A stretch of 43,237 bases of DNA from an uncultured Flavobacterium sp. (lineage in GTDB: Bacteria > Bacteroidota > Bacteroidia > Flavobacteriales > Flavobacteriaceae): positions 1 through 43,237 of the forward strand of contig NZ_CAMIHH010000016.1 in NCBI RefSeq assembly GCF_946220915.1, written 5' to 3'. A program made the translations under genes and the position numbers. Of this stretch, positions 15,337 to 23,105 are shown piece after piece; within the stretch, counting starts at the first letter, position 1; each line of letters opens with the position of its first letter. The notes beneath the pieces were generated by a model. That model was not told the origin of the DNA, ran no database searches, and worked only from the letters and a program-made list of their open reading frames with translations.

Positions 15337-17148
15337 ATGTCAGCAGAAGGACACGAAATACACGGCCACGACGATCACGGTCACCACGATGAGCACCACC
15401 ACCACAAAGATACTTTCATAACGAAGTACATCTTTAGCATCGACCATAAGATGATTGCCAAGCAGTACCTTATTACAGGTATACTCATGGGGATCCTTGG
15501 TGTAGGTATGTCACTTTTATTCCGTATGCAGATTGCATGGCCGGAAGAATCATTTAAGGTATTCGATATATTCCTTGGCGAAAAATTCGCTCCGGGAGGT
15601 GTTATGCGCAATGATATCTACCTTGCCCTTGTAACCATACACGGTACCATCATGGTATTCTTCGTATTGACGGCAGGTTTGAGCGGTACCTTTAGTAACC
15701 TACTCATTCCGTTGCAGATTGGTGCGCGCGATATGGCCTCTGGATTCATGAACATGATCTCGTACTGGCTGTTCTTCATTTCTACGATCATCATGGTAAT
15801 GTCTTTATTTGTTGAGGCAGGCCCTGCATCGGCAGGATGGACTATTTATCCGCCCCTGAGCGCACTACCACAGGCTATACCAGGTTCAGGTGCCGGTATG
15901 ACGCTTTGGCTGGTATCTATGGCTGTATTCATCGCATCATCACTTATGGGTTCATTGAACTACGTGGTAACAGTTATCAACCTTCGTACAAAAGGTATGT
16001 CAATGACAAGGCTTCCGCTAACCATATGGGCGTTCTTCATCACTGCGGTTATCGGTATCATTTCATTCCCGGTACTTTTCTCTGCCGCATTGCTGCTTAT
16101 ATTCGACAGGAGCTTCGGTACATCGTTCTTTCTTTCCGATATCTTTATTGCTGGCGAGGTACTCCACTACCAGGGTGGTTCTCCGGTACTGTTTGAGCAC
16201 CTTTTCTGGTTCCTTGGACACCCTGAGGTGTACATCGTACTGCTTCCTGCATTGGGTATCACATCAGAAATTATTGCGACCAACTCACGTAAGCCTATCT
16301 TCGGTTACCGTGCGATGATCGCCTCCATACTTGCCATTGCATTCCTTTCAACTATAGTTTGGGGCCACCATATGTTCATTTCGGGTATGAACCCGTTCCT
16401 GGGTTCGGTGTTTACCTTCACAACGCTATTGATCGCAATACCTTCGGCAGTAAAAGCATTCAACTATATCACGACCCTTTGGAGGGGTAACCTGCAGCTT
16501 AACCCTGCGATGTTGTTCTCGATTGGCCTTGTGTCTACGTTCATCACAGGTGGCCTTACAGGTATCATCCTGGGTGACAGTACGCTTGACATCAACGTAC
16601 ACGATACGTACTTCGTCGTGGCCCACTTCCACCTTGTAATGGGTATCTCTGCACTTTATGGCTTCTTCGCCGGTGTGTACCACTGGTTCCCTAAGATGTT
16701 CGGAAGGATGATGAACAAAAACCTTGGCTACATCCACTTCTGGGTAACGGCGGTATGTGCTTACGGCGTATTCTTCCCAATGCACTTTGTAGGTATGGCT
16801 GGTCTTCCGAGGCGTTACTATACCAATTCGGCTTTTCCATTATTCGATGACCTTGCCGATGTTAACATCCTTATCACAATGTTCGCTATCATTGGTGCTG
16901 CATTCCAGATCGTATTCCTTTGGAACTTCTTCTACAGCATCTTCCGTGGCAAGCGTGCACCGCAAAACCCATGGAGGTCAAACACTCTTGAATGGACTAC
17001 CCCTGTGGAGCACATCCACGGTAACTGGCCGGGCGAAATCCCGGAAGTATACAGATGGCCTTATGACTACAGCAAACCGGGCCATGACGACGACTTCGTT
17101 CCGCAAACCGTTCCGTACAAGGAAGGCGAGGAGCAACTTCACCACTAA
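15337..17148 (+). CDS. coxA: Cytochrome c oxidase subunit I (aa3 type)
   Basis: A 603-residue catalytic subunit with twelve predicted helices after a short His-rich cytoplasmic tail (EIHGHDDHGHHDEHHHH). The GHPEVYI motif near residue 294 holds the CuB His, the proton-channel Glu and the Tyr of the His-Tyr cross-link, which places it in the A1 group of haem-copper oxidases. WGHHMFISGM near 341 gives the other CuB ligands, and HDTYFVVAHFHLVMG near 428 holds the haem ligands. It reduces O2 to water and pumps protons. Last gene of the operon; coxC and assembly genes are not in this window. A strong terminator follows. Confidence 0.95.
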   Translation: MSAEGHEIHGHDDHGHHDEHHHHKDTFITKYIFSIDHKMIAKQYLITGILMGILGVGMSLLFRMQIAWPEESFKVFDIFLGEKFAPGGVMRNDIYLALVTIHGTIMVFFVLTAGLSGTFSNLLIPLQIGARDMASGFMNMISYWLFFISTIIMVMSLFVEAGPASAGWTIYPPLSALPQAIPGSGAGMTLWLVSMAVFIASSLMGSLNYVVTVINLRTKGMSMTRLPLTIWAFFITAVIGIISFPVLFSAALLLIFDRSFGTSFFLSDIFIAGEVLHYQGGSPVLFEHLFWFLGHPEVYIVLLPALGITSEIIATNSRKPIFGYRAMIASILAIAFLSTIVWGHHMFISGMNPFLGSVFTFTTLLIAIPSAVKAFNYITTLWRGNLQLNPAMLFSIGLVSTFITGGLTGIILGDSTLDINVHDTYFVVAHFHLVMGISALYGFFAGVYHWFPKMFGRMMNKNLGYIHFWVTAVCAYGVFFPMHFVGMAGLPRRYYTNSAFPLFDDLADVNILITMFAIIGAAFQIVFLWNFFYSIFRGKRAPQNPWRSNTLEWTTPVEHIHGNWPGEIPEVYRWPYDYSKPGHDDDFVPQTVPYKEGEEQLHH

Positions 17149-17167
17149 GATTTATCTTATTTAATAG

Positions 17168-17199
17168 AAACCGGCAGGTAATTTACCTGCCGGTTTTTT
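17168..17199 (+). terminator. Terminator of the act-cox operon
   Basis: A near-perfect 14-bp stem (AAACCGGCAGGTAA at 17168-17181 with its complement at 17183-17196) is followed by a T-run to 17199. It lies 20 nt after the coxA stop. The stem is symmetric, so it may also stop transcription arriving from the minus strand. Confidence 0.9.
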
Positions 17200-17500
17200 G
17201 TTCTGCCAAAAGTACCGTCGTGACCGTTATTGCGAACGGAAGAATGAAGCGTGGCAATCTCTTATTTGTAAGTAATAAGTAAAGTAGGGAGCAGCAGTTG
17301 CTTGGGTCAATTGCTATATGCCGTCTCGCTTTTCGCTCTATCCCGCTCGTACCTCGCGGGAATGCCGCTGCAATCGTGGCTAGGAGAGAAGGGGTTATGC
17401 GTAAAGCAAACGTCGTCCTTATAGCCCGTCCACCCATCGATGCTTTAACAAAACCACCGCAATTTCATCATAGCGATTAAAGACTATACATAAAAGTCTA
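17200..17500. other. Gene-free gap between coxA and the permease
   Basis: About 300 nt with no credible gene; open frames here are short and unlike any family. It holds one diverged copy of the CCCGC..GCGGGAATGCCGCTG repeat (about 17311-17372). A small hairpin AGACT..AGTCT near 17481-17500 lies at the 3' end of the minus-strand permease gene and may help terminate it. Confidence 0.6.
17311..17372. repeat. Dispersed repeat, CCCGC/GCGGGAATGCCGCTG family (copy 2)
   Basis: Segments GCTATATGCCGTC, CTCTATCCCGC and CGCGGGAATGCCGCTGCAAT recur in the same order as in the copies near 4693 and 19001. This copy has a different loop (TCGTACCT) in place of the A-rich loop. Confidence 0.5.
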
Positions 17501-18913
17501 TCAGGCTTTCCCCTTCGTCAAATAGTACACGGGGATCCCGGCCAGCATGATCACTACACCCCAGCCGCAGGTTTCGGGCTTGTCTTTTAGTAGCATGATG
17601 CAGAAGGTAGTCGCCAGGATGATGTATAGCGCCGGGATGATTGGGTAGCCGAATGCTTTATATGGCCGTTCGGCATCCTGCATTTTTTTGCGGAGGATGA
17701 AGATGCCGGCAATGGTCAGGATGTAGAAGATGACCACGATGATCATAACATAGTCGAGCAGGTCGCCATACTGCCCGCTCAGGCACAGCGCCGATGCCCA
17801 GATGCACTGGAACCACAGGCCCCATCCGGGAACGCTGGCCTTGTTCAGTTGGGCCGCCTTTTTAAAGAACAGCCCATCCTTCGCCATGGTATAGTATACC
17901 CGCGCCCCGGCCAATATAAGGCCGTTATTGCACCCAAAGGTAGAGATCATGATCATGATGGCTATGATGTATACACCTGTGTTTCCGAAGATGGGCTGTG
18001 CTGCGGCAGTACCCACGCGGTCGAGGTCGGCGAAGGCAATGCCGTTATTGGGCAATACAGCCAGGTACATGATATTAGTGAGGATATAAATAACCGTAAC
18101 GATAAGTGTCCCATAAAACAGGCTGAGGCCAACATTGCGGTGCGGGTCTTTAATTTCGCCCGAAATGAAGGTTACGCCATTCCATGCATCGCTCGAAAAC
18201 AGTGACCCTACCATTGATGCCGCAATGGCCGACATCAGTATCCCGCCGCCAATGGCCGTCCAGGTCGCTGACTCCTTATCCCATTGCCTTGCGGTCCAGG
18301 CATCGGCCCAGTTGGCATCCCAGATGTCCGGATTGAAGGCCAGCACAAATCCGAATACCACTAATCCCGCAAGCGAGGCGATCTTGGCAATGGTAAAAAC
18401 AGTCTGGATGTATTTGCCATTCTTCACGCCACGGCTGTTGATGAACGTTAGCAATATAATTGTGGCTATAGATACAAGTTGCGCGGCATTGAGGTTAAAG
18501 CCGCCAATTTCATAAAGTATATTATCCGGCCCCAGGGGAGGGTACAGGTAAGCGGCAAATTTCCCAAAGGCCACACCTACTGCTGCAATGGTCCCGGTCT
18601 GGATCACGGCAAAGAAGCTCCATCCGTACAGGAATGCAATCAGTTTGTTATAGGCTTCCTTGAGGTACACATACTGCCCGCCCGCCTTGGGGAACATTGC
18701 GCTCAGCTCCCCGTAGCTTACGGCGGCTATCATGGTCATTATGCCGGAGAGTATCCAGATCAGTATGAGCCATCCCGCGCTGCCTACATTGCGCATCATG
18801 TCGGCGCTTACAATGAAGATGCCCGACCCGATCATTGACCCCACCACGAGCATGGTGCCGTCGAGCAGGCCCAGTTCGCGCTTTAAATGCTTGTCGTCGT
18901 GTTCGTTTTTCAT
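17501..18913 (-). CDS. APC-family amino-acid permease
   Basis: A 470-residue permease with twelve predicted helices. The first carries the substrate-binding glycine motif VVGSMIGSGIFIV (about 22-34), and the loop after helix two has the APC marker SYGELSAMFPKAGGQYVYLKEAY (about 66-88). Its closest recognisable group is the LAT/serine-threonine-exchanger-like APC transporters that are common in Bacteroidota. Substrate cannot be told from sequence. Upstream, TACCTTTA at 18935-18942 (minus strand) is a one-mismatch -7 box. It is transcribed alone and convergently with the act-cox operon. Confidence 0.88.
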   Translation of the reverse strand: MKNEHDDKHLKRELGLLDGTMLVVGSMIGSGIFIVSADMMRNVGSAGWLILIWILSGIMTMIAAVSYGELSAMFPKAGGQYVYLKEAYNKLIAFLYGWSFFAVIQTGTIAAVGVAFGKFAAYLYPPLGPDNILYEIGGFNLNAAQLVSIATIILLTFINSRGVKNGKYIQTVFTIAKIASLAGLVVFGFVLAFNPDIWDANWADAWTARQWDKESATWTAIGGGILMSAIAASMVGSLFSSDAWNGVTFISGEIKDPHRNVGLSLFYGTLIVTVIYILTNIMYLAVLPNNGIAFADLDRVGTAAAQPIFGNTGVYIIAIMIMISTFGCNNGLILAGARVYYTMAKDGLFFKKAAQLNKASVPGWGLWFQCIWASALCLSGQYGDLLDYVMIIVVIFYILTIAGIFILRKKMQDAERPYKAFGYPIIPALYIILATTFCIMLLKDKPETCGWGVVIMLAGIPVYYLTKGKA

Positions 18914-19000
18914 TTTGGTTTTGGTTTGGTTGCCTAAAGGTATTTAAAAAAGCATTAGGTGCAGGTATTTATTTGGGCGTGCCGGCTCCTTGCCTCGCCG

Positions 19001-19053
19001 TCGGGCTATCCGCTATATCCCCGCTGAAAAAGCGGGGGATGCCGCTCCTATCC
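19001..19053. repeat. Dispersed repeat, CCCCGC-GAAAAAGCGG-GGATGCCGCT family (copy 3)
   Basis: TATCCCCGCTGAAAAAGCGG followed by GGGATGCCGCTCCTATC matches the copy at 4693-4740 with few differences. CCCCGC/GCGGGG forms a perfect hairpin. Confidence 0.65.
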
Positions 19054-19130
19054 CTCACGCACACGGTACGCATCATCTTCCTTTAACATTAATATCCTCA
19101 TTTCACGCACAGGCTTATGGCCTCCGACTT

Positions 19131-19158
19131 TCGACCTTTGACATTCGACCTTTGACAT
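19131..19158. repeat. Perfect 14-bp tandem repeat, two units
   Basis: TCGACCTTTGACAT occurs twice in immediate succession (19131-19144, 19145-19158), flanked by related half units (ACTT, CAGACTTT). It is non-coding. Confidence 0.8.
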
Positions 19159-19227
19159 TCAGACTTTAAGCTTCCTTTATCATCTGTATAAGCAAATTCC
19201 CAGTACCTTTACAAAAACCACCCTGCT

Positions 19228-19530
19228 ATGAAAAATAACAATAAGGACGGCTTTAAGGTTAATGAAGAAGCAAATCAGTTTGAACTTCATGCCGACGGCC
19301 ATTTCGCCTTTATTGAATACTACCGCGAAGGCGAAAAGCTGTTCCTCACCCACACCGAAGCGCCCGAAGCATTGCGCGGAAAAGGCGTTGCTGCCGAACT
19401 CGTAAAACTCACATTGCAATGCGCCAAAGAAAATGGCCTTACCGTAATGCCGCTATGCTCTTACGTGGCAAAGTATGTCAACGACCATCCGGACTGGGGC
19501 GATGTCCTTTCCGAAGGGTACAGGATGTAG
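19228..19530 (+). CDS. Small GNAT-like N-acetyltransferase (YjdJ type)
   Basis: A 100-residue minimal GNAT-fold protein of the YjdJ type. It shows the acetyl-CoA pyrophosphate-binding loop GKGVAAELVKLTL (about 52-64) preceded by TEAPEALRGKG, then VMPLCSYVAKYVNDHPDW, the family's C-terminal signature. The small family has few characterised members and no known acceptor. TACCTTTA at 19204-19211 is a near-match -7 box. It ends 28 nt before ruvB, whose own -7 box lies in that gap. Confidence 0.85.
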   Translation: MKNNNKDGFKVNEEANQFELHADGHFAFIEYYREGEKLFLTHTEAPEALRGKGVAAELVKLTLQCAKENGLTVMPLCSYVAKYVNDHPDWGDVLSEGYRM

Positions 19531-19546
19531 TACAGGCAATTTCGTT

Positions 19547-19554
19547 TATCTTTG
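19547..19554 (+). promoter_or_regulatory. -7 box of ruvB, leaderless arrangement
   Basis: TATCTTTG is an exact TAnnTTTG box ending only 4 nt before the ruvB ATG at 19559. If the start site lies at the usual place, the transcript begins at or within a few bases of the start codon. The histidine kinase gene has the same spacing. Confidence 0.6.
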
Positions 19555-19558
19555 CGGT

Positions 19559-20584
19559 ATGAATGAAAACCTTGACCCGACCAGCACACGCTTTAACGCC
19601 GAAGAACTCGACCTTGAAAAGAAACTGAGGCCGCTCTCCTTTGACGATTTTACAGGGCAGGATCAGGTGCTCGAAAACCTGCAGGTGTTCGTACAGGCCG
19701 CCAACATGCGCGGTGAGGCGCTCGACCATACACTGTTTCACGGCCCACCGGGATTGGGGAAGACCACACTGGCCAACATCCTGGCGAATGAATTGGGCGT
19801 TGGCATCAAGATCACGTCCGGGCCGGTGCTCGACAAGCCGGGCGATCTGGCCGGGCTGCTCACCAACCTTGAGGAACGCGACATCCTTTTCATCGACGAG
19901 ATACACCGCCTCAGTCCTATTGTGGAGGAATACCTCTATTCTGCCATGGAGGATTTCAGGATCGACATCATGATTGAGTCGGGACCCAATGCCCGCTCGG
20001 TACAAATAGGGCTTAACCCTTTCACACTGGTAGGTGCCACAACACGTTCAGGACTGCTTACAGCGCCCATGCGCGCCCGCTTCGGGATTTCCAGCCGGCT
20101 GCAATATTATACCACCGAACTGCTTACCACAATCGTACAGCGCAGTGCCATGATATTAAAAATGCCCATTACCATGGAGGCTGCCATCGAGATTGCAGGC
20201 CGCAGCCGTGGTACGCCGCGTATTGCCAACGCACTGCTGCGCCGGGTGCGCGACTTCGCCCAGATAAAAGGCAATGGTAAAATTGACATAGAAATTTCAA
20301 AGTTTGCACTCAAGGCATTGCACGTTGATGCGCACGGCCTCGACGAGATGGATAACCGGATACTCAACACCATCATTGACAAATTCAAAGGTGGGCCTGT
20401 TGGGTTATCCACATTGGCAACAGCTGTATCCGAAAGCGGGGAAACCATTGAAGAGGTGTACGAACCGTTTTTAATACAGGAAGGATTTATTATCAGGACA
20501 CCACGGGGACGTGAGGTAACGGATAAGGCGTACAGGCATTTAGGTAAATACAAGCTTGGGCCGCAGGGAGGTTTGTTTGATTAA
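19559..20584 (+). CDS. ruvB: Holliday junction branch-migration ATPase RuvB
   Basis: A 341-residue RuvB. It has the AAA+ core with Walker A HGPPGLGKTT (about 61-70), Walker B LFIDEIHRL (about 111-119), the sensor-1 segment GATTRSGLL (about 160), and the C-terminal winged-helix domain with GGPVGLSTLATAVSE and RTPRGREVT. RuvB hexamers drive branch migration with RuvA during recombination. The ATG at 19559 is chosen because the conserved N-terminus begins there and a -7 box lies just upstream; an earlier in-frame ATG at 19475 falls inside the GNAT gene. No ruvA or ruvC is in the window. Confidence 0.97.
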   Translation: MNENLDPTSTRFNAEELDLEKKLRPLSFDDFTGQDQVLENLQVFVQAANMRGEALDHTLFHGPPGLGKTTLANILANELGVGIKITSGPVLDKPGDLAGLLTNLEERDILFIDEIHRLSPIVEEYLYSAMEDFRIDIMIESGPNARSVQIGLNPFTLVGATTRSGLLTAPMRARFGISSRLQYYTTELLTTIVQRSAMILKMPITMEAAIEIAGRSRGTPRIANALLRRVRDFAQIKGNGKIDIEISKFALKALHVDAHGLDEMDNRILNTIIDKFKGGPVGLSTLATAVSESGETIEEVYEPFLIQEGFIIRTPRGREVTDKAYRHLGKYKLGPQGGLFD

Positions 20585-20585
20585 A

Positions 20586-20617
20586 TTCAGATTTCAGATT
20601 GTAGATTTCAGATTGAG
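20586..20617. repeat. Left arm of 32-bp inverted repeat flanking the IVP-type gene
   Basis: This 32-nt arm is perfectly complementary to 21032-21063. Each arm is internally built from two near-identical 14-nt units (CAGATTTCAGATTG and TAGATTTCAGATTG). It begins 1 nt after the ruvB stop. Confidence 0.95.
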
Positions 20618-20666
20618 CTGCAATCGTAAAAAAAGTATTTTCGTTAAAAACAAAGAATAATCGCTT

Positions 20667-21020
20667 ATGACATCTGAAGAATTAAAAAACAGGACAAAAC
20701 ATTACTCTTTGTCTATAATAAATCTTGTAGAAAAACTTCCTATAACGACCGCTTCAAAAATTGTAGCCTATCAGATTGCAAAAAGCGGAACGTCAGTTGG
20801 AGCAAATTACCGGGCAGTATGTAGAGCGAGAAGGGATAAAGAATTTATTGCAAAAATGGAAATTGTACTTGAAGAAGCGGATGAAACTTTATATTGGCTT
20901 GAAATTATTAAAGAAAAGAACTGGATAGAAAGTATTATTATCAATCCGGTTTGGAAAGAAGGAAACGAACTCACTGCAATTTTCGTAAGTTCGTTAAAAA
21001 CGGTAAAATCGAAAATATGA
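20667..21020 (+). CDS. Four-helix-bundle protein, 23S rRNA intervening-sequence (IVP) family
   Basis: A 117-residue protein of the 23S rRNA IVP/four-helix-bundle family (TIGR02436/PF05635 type). Key segments are LVEKLPITTASKIVAYQIAKSGTSVGANYRAV (about 17-49), RRDKEFIAKMEIVLEEADETLYWLEII (about 52-78) and the C-terminal ELTAIFVSSLKTVK. In Leptospira and Coxiella, homologues are encoded inside 23S rRNA intervening sequences; here it stands alone, enclosed by perfect 32-bp inverted repeats. The gene is visibly richer in A/T than ruvB and queG, which suggests acquisition. The family also includes relatives of the Avd accessory protein of diversity-generating retroelements, but no retroelement is present. 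Its stop lies 1 nt before the queG ATG. Confidence 0.9.
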   Translation: MTSEELKNRTKHYSLSIINLVEKLPITTASKIVAYQIAKSGTSVGANYRAVCRARRDKEFIAKMEIVLEEADETLYWLEIIKEKNWIESIIINPVWKEGNELTAIFVSSLKTVKSKI

Positions 21021-21021
21021 A

Positions 21022-21972
21022 ATGCACCGTTCTCAATCTGAAATCTACAATCTGAAATCTGAAACTCAATACTCCGATTTCATCAAGTCCGAAGCCAAGC
21101 GCCTCGGCTTCATTTCGTGCGGCATATCAAAAGCAGGATTTTTAGAGGAAGAAGCGCCCCGCCTTGAAAAATGGCTCACCGAAGGCCGACACGGCCAAAT
21201 GCAGTACATGGAGAATTATTTCGATAAACGGCTTGATCCTACATTGCTTGTGGATGGGGCAAAAAGCGTGATCTCGCTGCTGCTGAATTATTATCCCCCG
21301 GATAAACAAACGGGAGACAGTTATAAAATTTCAAAATACGCTTACGGCCAGGATTACCATTTTGTCATAAAAGAAAAACTGAAGGAGTTGTTGCATTCCA
21401 TCCAGTCGTTTATCGGCGAAGTAGGAGGCAGGGCCTTTGTTGATTCGGCACCGGTGCTTGACAAAGCCTGGGCGGCTAAAAGTGGTTTGGGTTGGATCGG
21501 GAAAAACAGCAATCTGCTCAGCAAACAGGTGGGGTCTTTTTTCTTCATTGCCGAATTGGTCGTCGACATCGAACTGGACTACGACCATGCCGTTACCGAC
21601 CATTGCGGCAGCTGTACCGCCTGCCTCGATGCCTGCCCTACGCAGGCAATTATACAGCCGTATGTTGTGGATGGGAGCAAGTGCATATCTTATTTTACCA
21701 TAGAGCTAAAGGACAACCTGCCGACTGAGATGAAAGGTAAATTTGACGACTGGGCTTTCGGCTGCGATGTGTGCCAGGATGTCTGCCCATGGAACCGGTT
21801 TTCAAAACCACATTCTGAACCACTATTCAATCCGCATCCCGAACTGCTTTCGATGACCAAAAAAGACTGGGAGGAAATTACCGAAGATACATTCAGGGCC
21901 GTATTTAAAAATTCCGCCGTAAAGCGTACCAAATATGATGGCCTGCGGCGGAATATTGAGTTTTTGAAATAG
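21022..21972 (+). CDS. queG: Epoxyqueuosine reductase
   Basis: A 316-residue QueG, the cobalamin and [4Fe-4S] enzyme that makes queuosine from epoxyqueuosine in tRNA. The N-terminal domain has CGISKAGFLEEEAPRLEKWL and FVDSAPVLDKAWAAKSGLGWIGKN (about 137-160); the ferredoxin part has CGSCTACLDACPTQAI (about 196-211) and CDVCQDVCPWNRF (about 250-262), supplying two [4Fe-4S] clusters. Residues 1-15 (MHRSQSEIYNLKSET) are not family sequence: they are a translation of the right repeat arm. No other ATG, GTG or TTG is available before the conserved YSDFIKSEAKRLGF, so the start depends on the neighbouring cassette. A C-terminal HEAT-like extension seen in longer QueG proteins is absent. Confidence 0.93.
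   Translation: MHRSQSEIYNLKSETQYSDFIKSEAKRLGFISCGISKAGFLEEEAPRLEKWLTEGRHGQMQYMENYFDKRLDPTLLVDGAKSVISLLLNYYPPDKQTGDSYKISKYAYGQDYHFVIKEKLKELLHSIQSFIGEVGGRAFVDSAPVLDKAWAAKSGLGWIGKNSNLLSKQVGSFFFIAELVVDIELDYDHAVTDHCGSCTACLDACPTQAIIQPYVVDGSKCISYFTIELKDNLPTEMKGKFDDWAFGCDVCQDVCPWNRFSKPHSEPLFNPHPELLSMTKKDWEEITEDTFRAVFKNSAVKRTKYDGLRRNIEFLK
21032..21063. repeat. Right arm of 32-bp inverted repeat, within queG
   Basis: Perfect reverse complement of 20586-20617. It lies inside the queG reading frame and encodes roughly residues 4-14 of the protein. Confidence 0.95.
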
Positions 21973-22050
21973 TTCGCGGTAACAATTGTCAGGCTATTCT
22001 GGCTATAGACTGCGACTACGACCCGTCTTTGCCGACAGGCAGGCTGAAAA

Positions 22051-22551
22051 CTACAAAGCCTCCCCAATCTTCTCGATCTGGTGATTATGCCTCATGGTAT
22101 GGTACGCAACAAAATGTACGATCTCCAGCTTGGTGTGGCCCTGCAGGGGATGCCCTTCCGGCAGCATTGCCAGTTGGGTAAGGTCGGTTTCCTTTGCGGC
22201 GGGTATCATTTTGTTTTTTACTTCGCGCAATGACGCTATCAGTAGTTCTTTATCATATTCCTTTTCCTCGGGTACGATAAAATCGGGCGACTCCATTTTA
22301 ATGCTAAAGTCCAGGAAAAGGTTTTTAAGTTCCTGAGCTTTTTCTTCCGGATTCCGGCCGACAGCTTCCGTAGGGGCAAGCAGCAGTTCGTCCATGCCGT
22401 TCCCCGCTTTGTATAAATGACGGCCAACCTGCGCAGCAGTCCAGCTGCCTTCAAAAGGAACGGCGTTCAGGTCTTTTTCGTTGAAAGAAGAAAGCAGTGT
22501 GATGGTTTTGCCCAGTGCTGCTTCCAGTTGGGAAATGATTTCGTTATGCAT
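22051..22551 (-). CDS. DinB-family protein
   Basis: A 166-residue DinB/YfiT-like four-helix metalloprotein. Three metal-binding His are recognisable: GRHLYKAG near 46 and the pair in YHTMRHNHQIEKI near 155-159. The family includes bacillithiol or mycothiol S-transferases and many uncharacterised proteins; the thiol used here cannot be told. It is the last gene of the minus-strand cluster, separated from the VOC gene by a gap that contains an inverted repeat. Confidence 0.85.
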   Translation of the reverse strand: MHNEIISQLEAALGKTITLLSSFNEKDLNAVPFEGSWTAAQVGRHLYKAGNGMDELLLAPTEAVGRNPEEKAQELKNLFLDFSIKMESPDFIVPEEKEYDKELLIASLREVKNKMIPAAKETDLTQLAMLPEGHPLQGHTKLEIVHFVAYHTMRHNHQIEKIGEAL

Positions 22552-22580
22552 GACTTTCGTTTTTTTGATTGATTTTTTGT

Positions 22581-22654
22581 CAGTTTTCAGTCGCAGTTTT
22601 CAGGCTACTCTTGCGAAACTATTGTCACGCGACTGAAAACTGCGACTGAAACTG
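22581..22654. repeat. Inverted repeat, CAGTTTTCAGTCGCAG type
   Basis: CAGTTTTCAGTCGCAGTTTT (left arm, 22581-22603) is complementary to 22633-22654 apart from one base in a T-run. The arms are internally repetitive (CAGTTTTCAG). The element could form a hairpin of about 22 bp with a loop near 29 nt, between the VOC and DinB genes. A related fragment (CTATAGACTGCGACTACG) sits near 22002-22020. Confidence 0.85.
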
Positions 22655-22655
22655 T

Positions 22656-23087
22656 TTACTGGTTATCGTAATATTGCGTACTGAAGCTTATCATCCACTG
22701 GATGCCGAATTTATCAAAAAAGCTGCCGAAGTAATCGCCCCAAAACATATCCTCCATGGGCATTGTTACCATACCGCCTTCTGATAATCCTTTAAAAATG
22801 CGGTCTGCTTCCTCCCGGCTGTCCATATTCACGCATAGCGATACGCTTGTGCCGTGTATTGCCTGCTCCATGCTGGACGGCATATCCGTTCCCATGATCA
22901 CGCTGGTGCCTACAGGAAGCGCTATGTGCATGATATTATTTCGCTCGCTTTCGGGAATTTCTTCCGATCCGGGGGTGTCCGCATATCGCATTACTGCGGC
23001 AAACTCACCGCCGATAACCGACTTGTAAAAATTGAATGCTTCCTCGGTATTGCCGTTGAAGTTAAGGTACGGATTGATGAATTTCAT
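22656..23087 (-). CDS. VOC-family protein, PhnB-like
   Basis: A 143-residue PhnB-type VOC protein. It begins with NPYLNFNGNTEEAFNFYKSVIGGEF, the usual opening, and ends FGDYFGSFFDKFGIQWMISF-like, with the W-G-D-Y-F-G-x-F-x-D-x-F-G-x-x-W signature at about 118-134. PhnB-like proteins lack a settled function in bacteria outside phosphonate operons. It starts 18 nt after the SRPBCC gene and is probably in the same operon. Confidence 0.88.
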   Translation of the reverse strand: MKFINPYLNFNGNTEEAFNFYKSVIGGEFAAVMRYADTPGSEEIPESERNNIMHIALPVGTSVIMGTDMPSSMEQAIHGTSVSLCVNMDSREEADRIFKGLSEGGMVTMPMEDMFWGDYFGSFFDKFGIQWMISFSTQYYDNQ

Positions 23088-23105
23088 AATTTTTAATTTT
23101 ATGGT

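Larger units (their letters stand above)
18914..19227. other. Gene-free gap with repeats between permease and GNAT gene
   Basis: About 314 nt without a gene. It contains the third copy of the CCCCGC..GCGGGGGATGCCGCT repeat (about 19001-19053), a 14-bp tandem repeat (19131-19158), and -7-like boxes TACCTTTA for each divergent gene: at 18935-18942 on the minus strand and at 19204-19211 on the plus strand. Confidence 0.65.

Noticed and set aside
17200..17500. tRNA or structured RNA gene in the gap
   Set aside because: No cloverleaf with an anticodon arm or CCA end could be drawn; only repeats were found.
20667..21020. Part of a diversity-generating retroelement (Avd-like protein)
   Set aside because: No reverse transcriptase, template repeat or variable repeat is in the window; the sequence fits the IVP group better.
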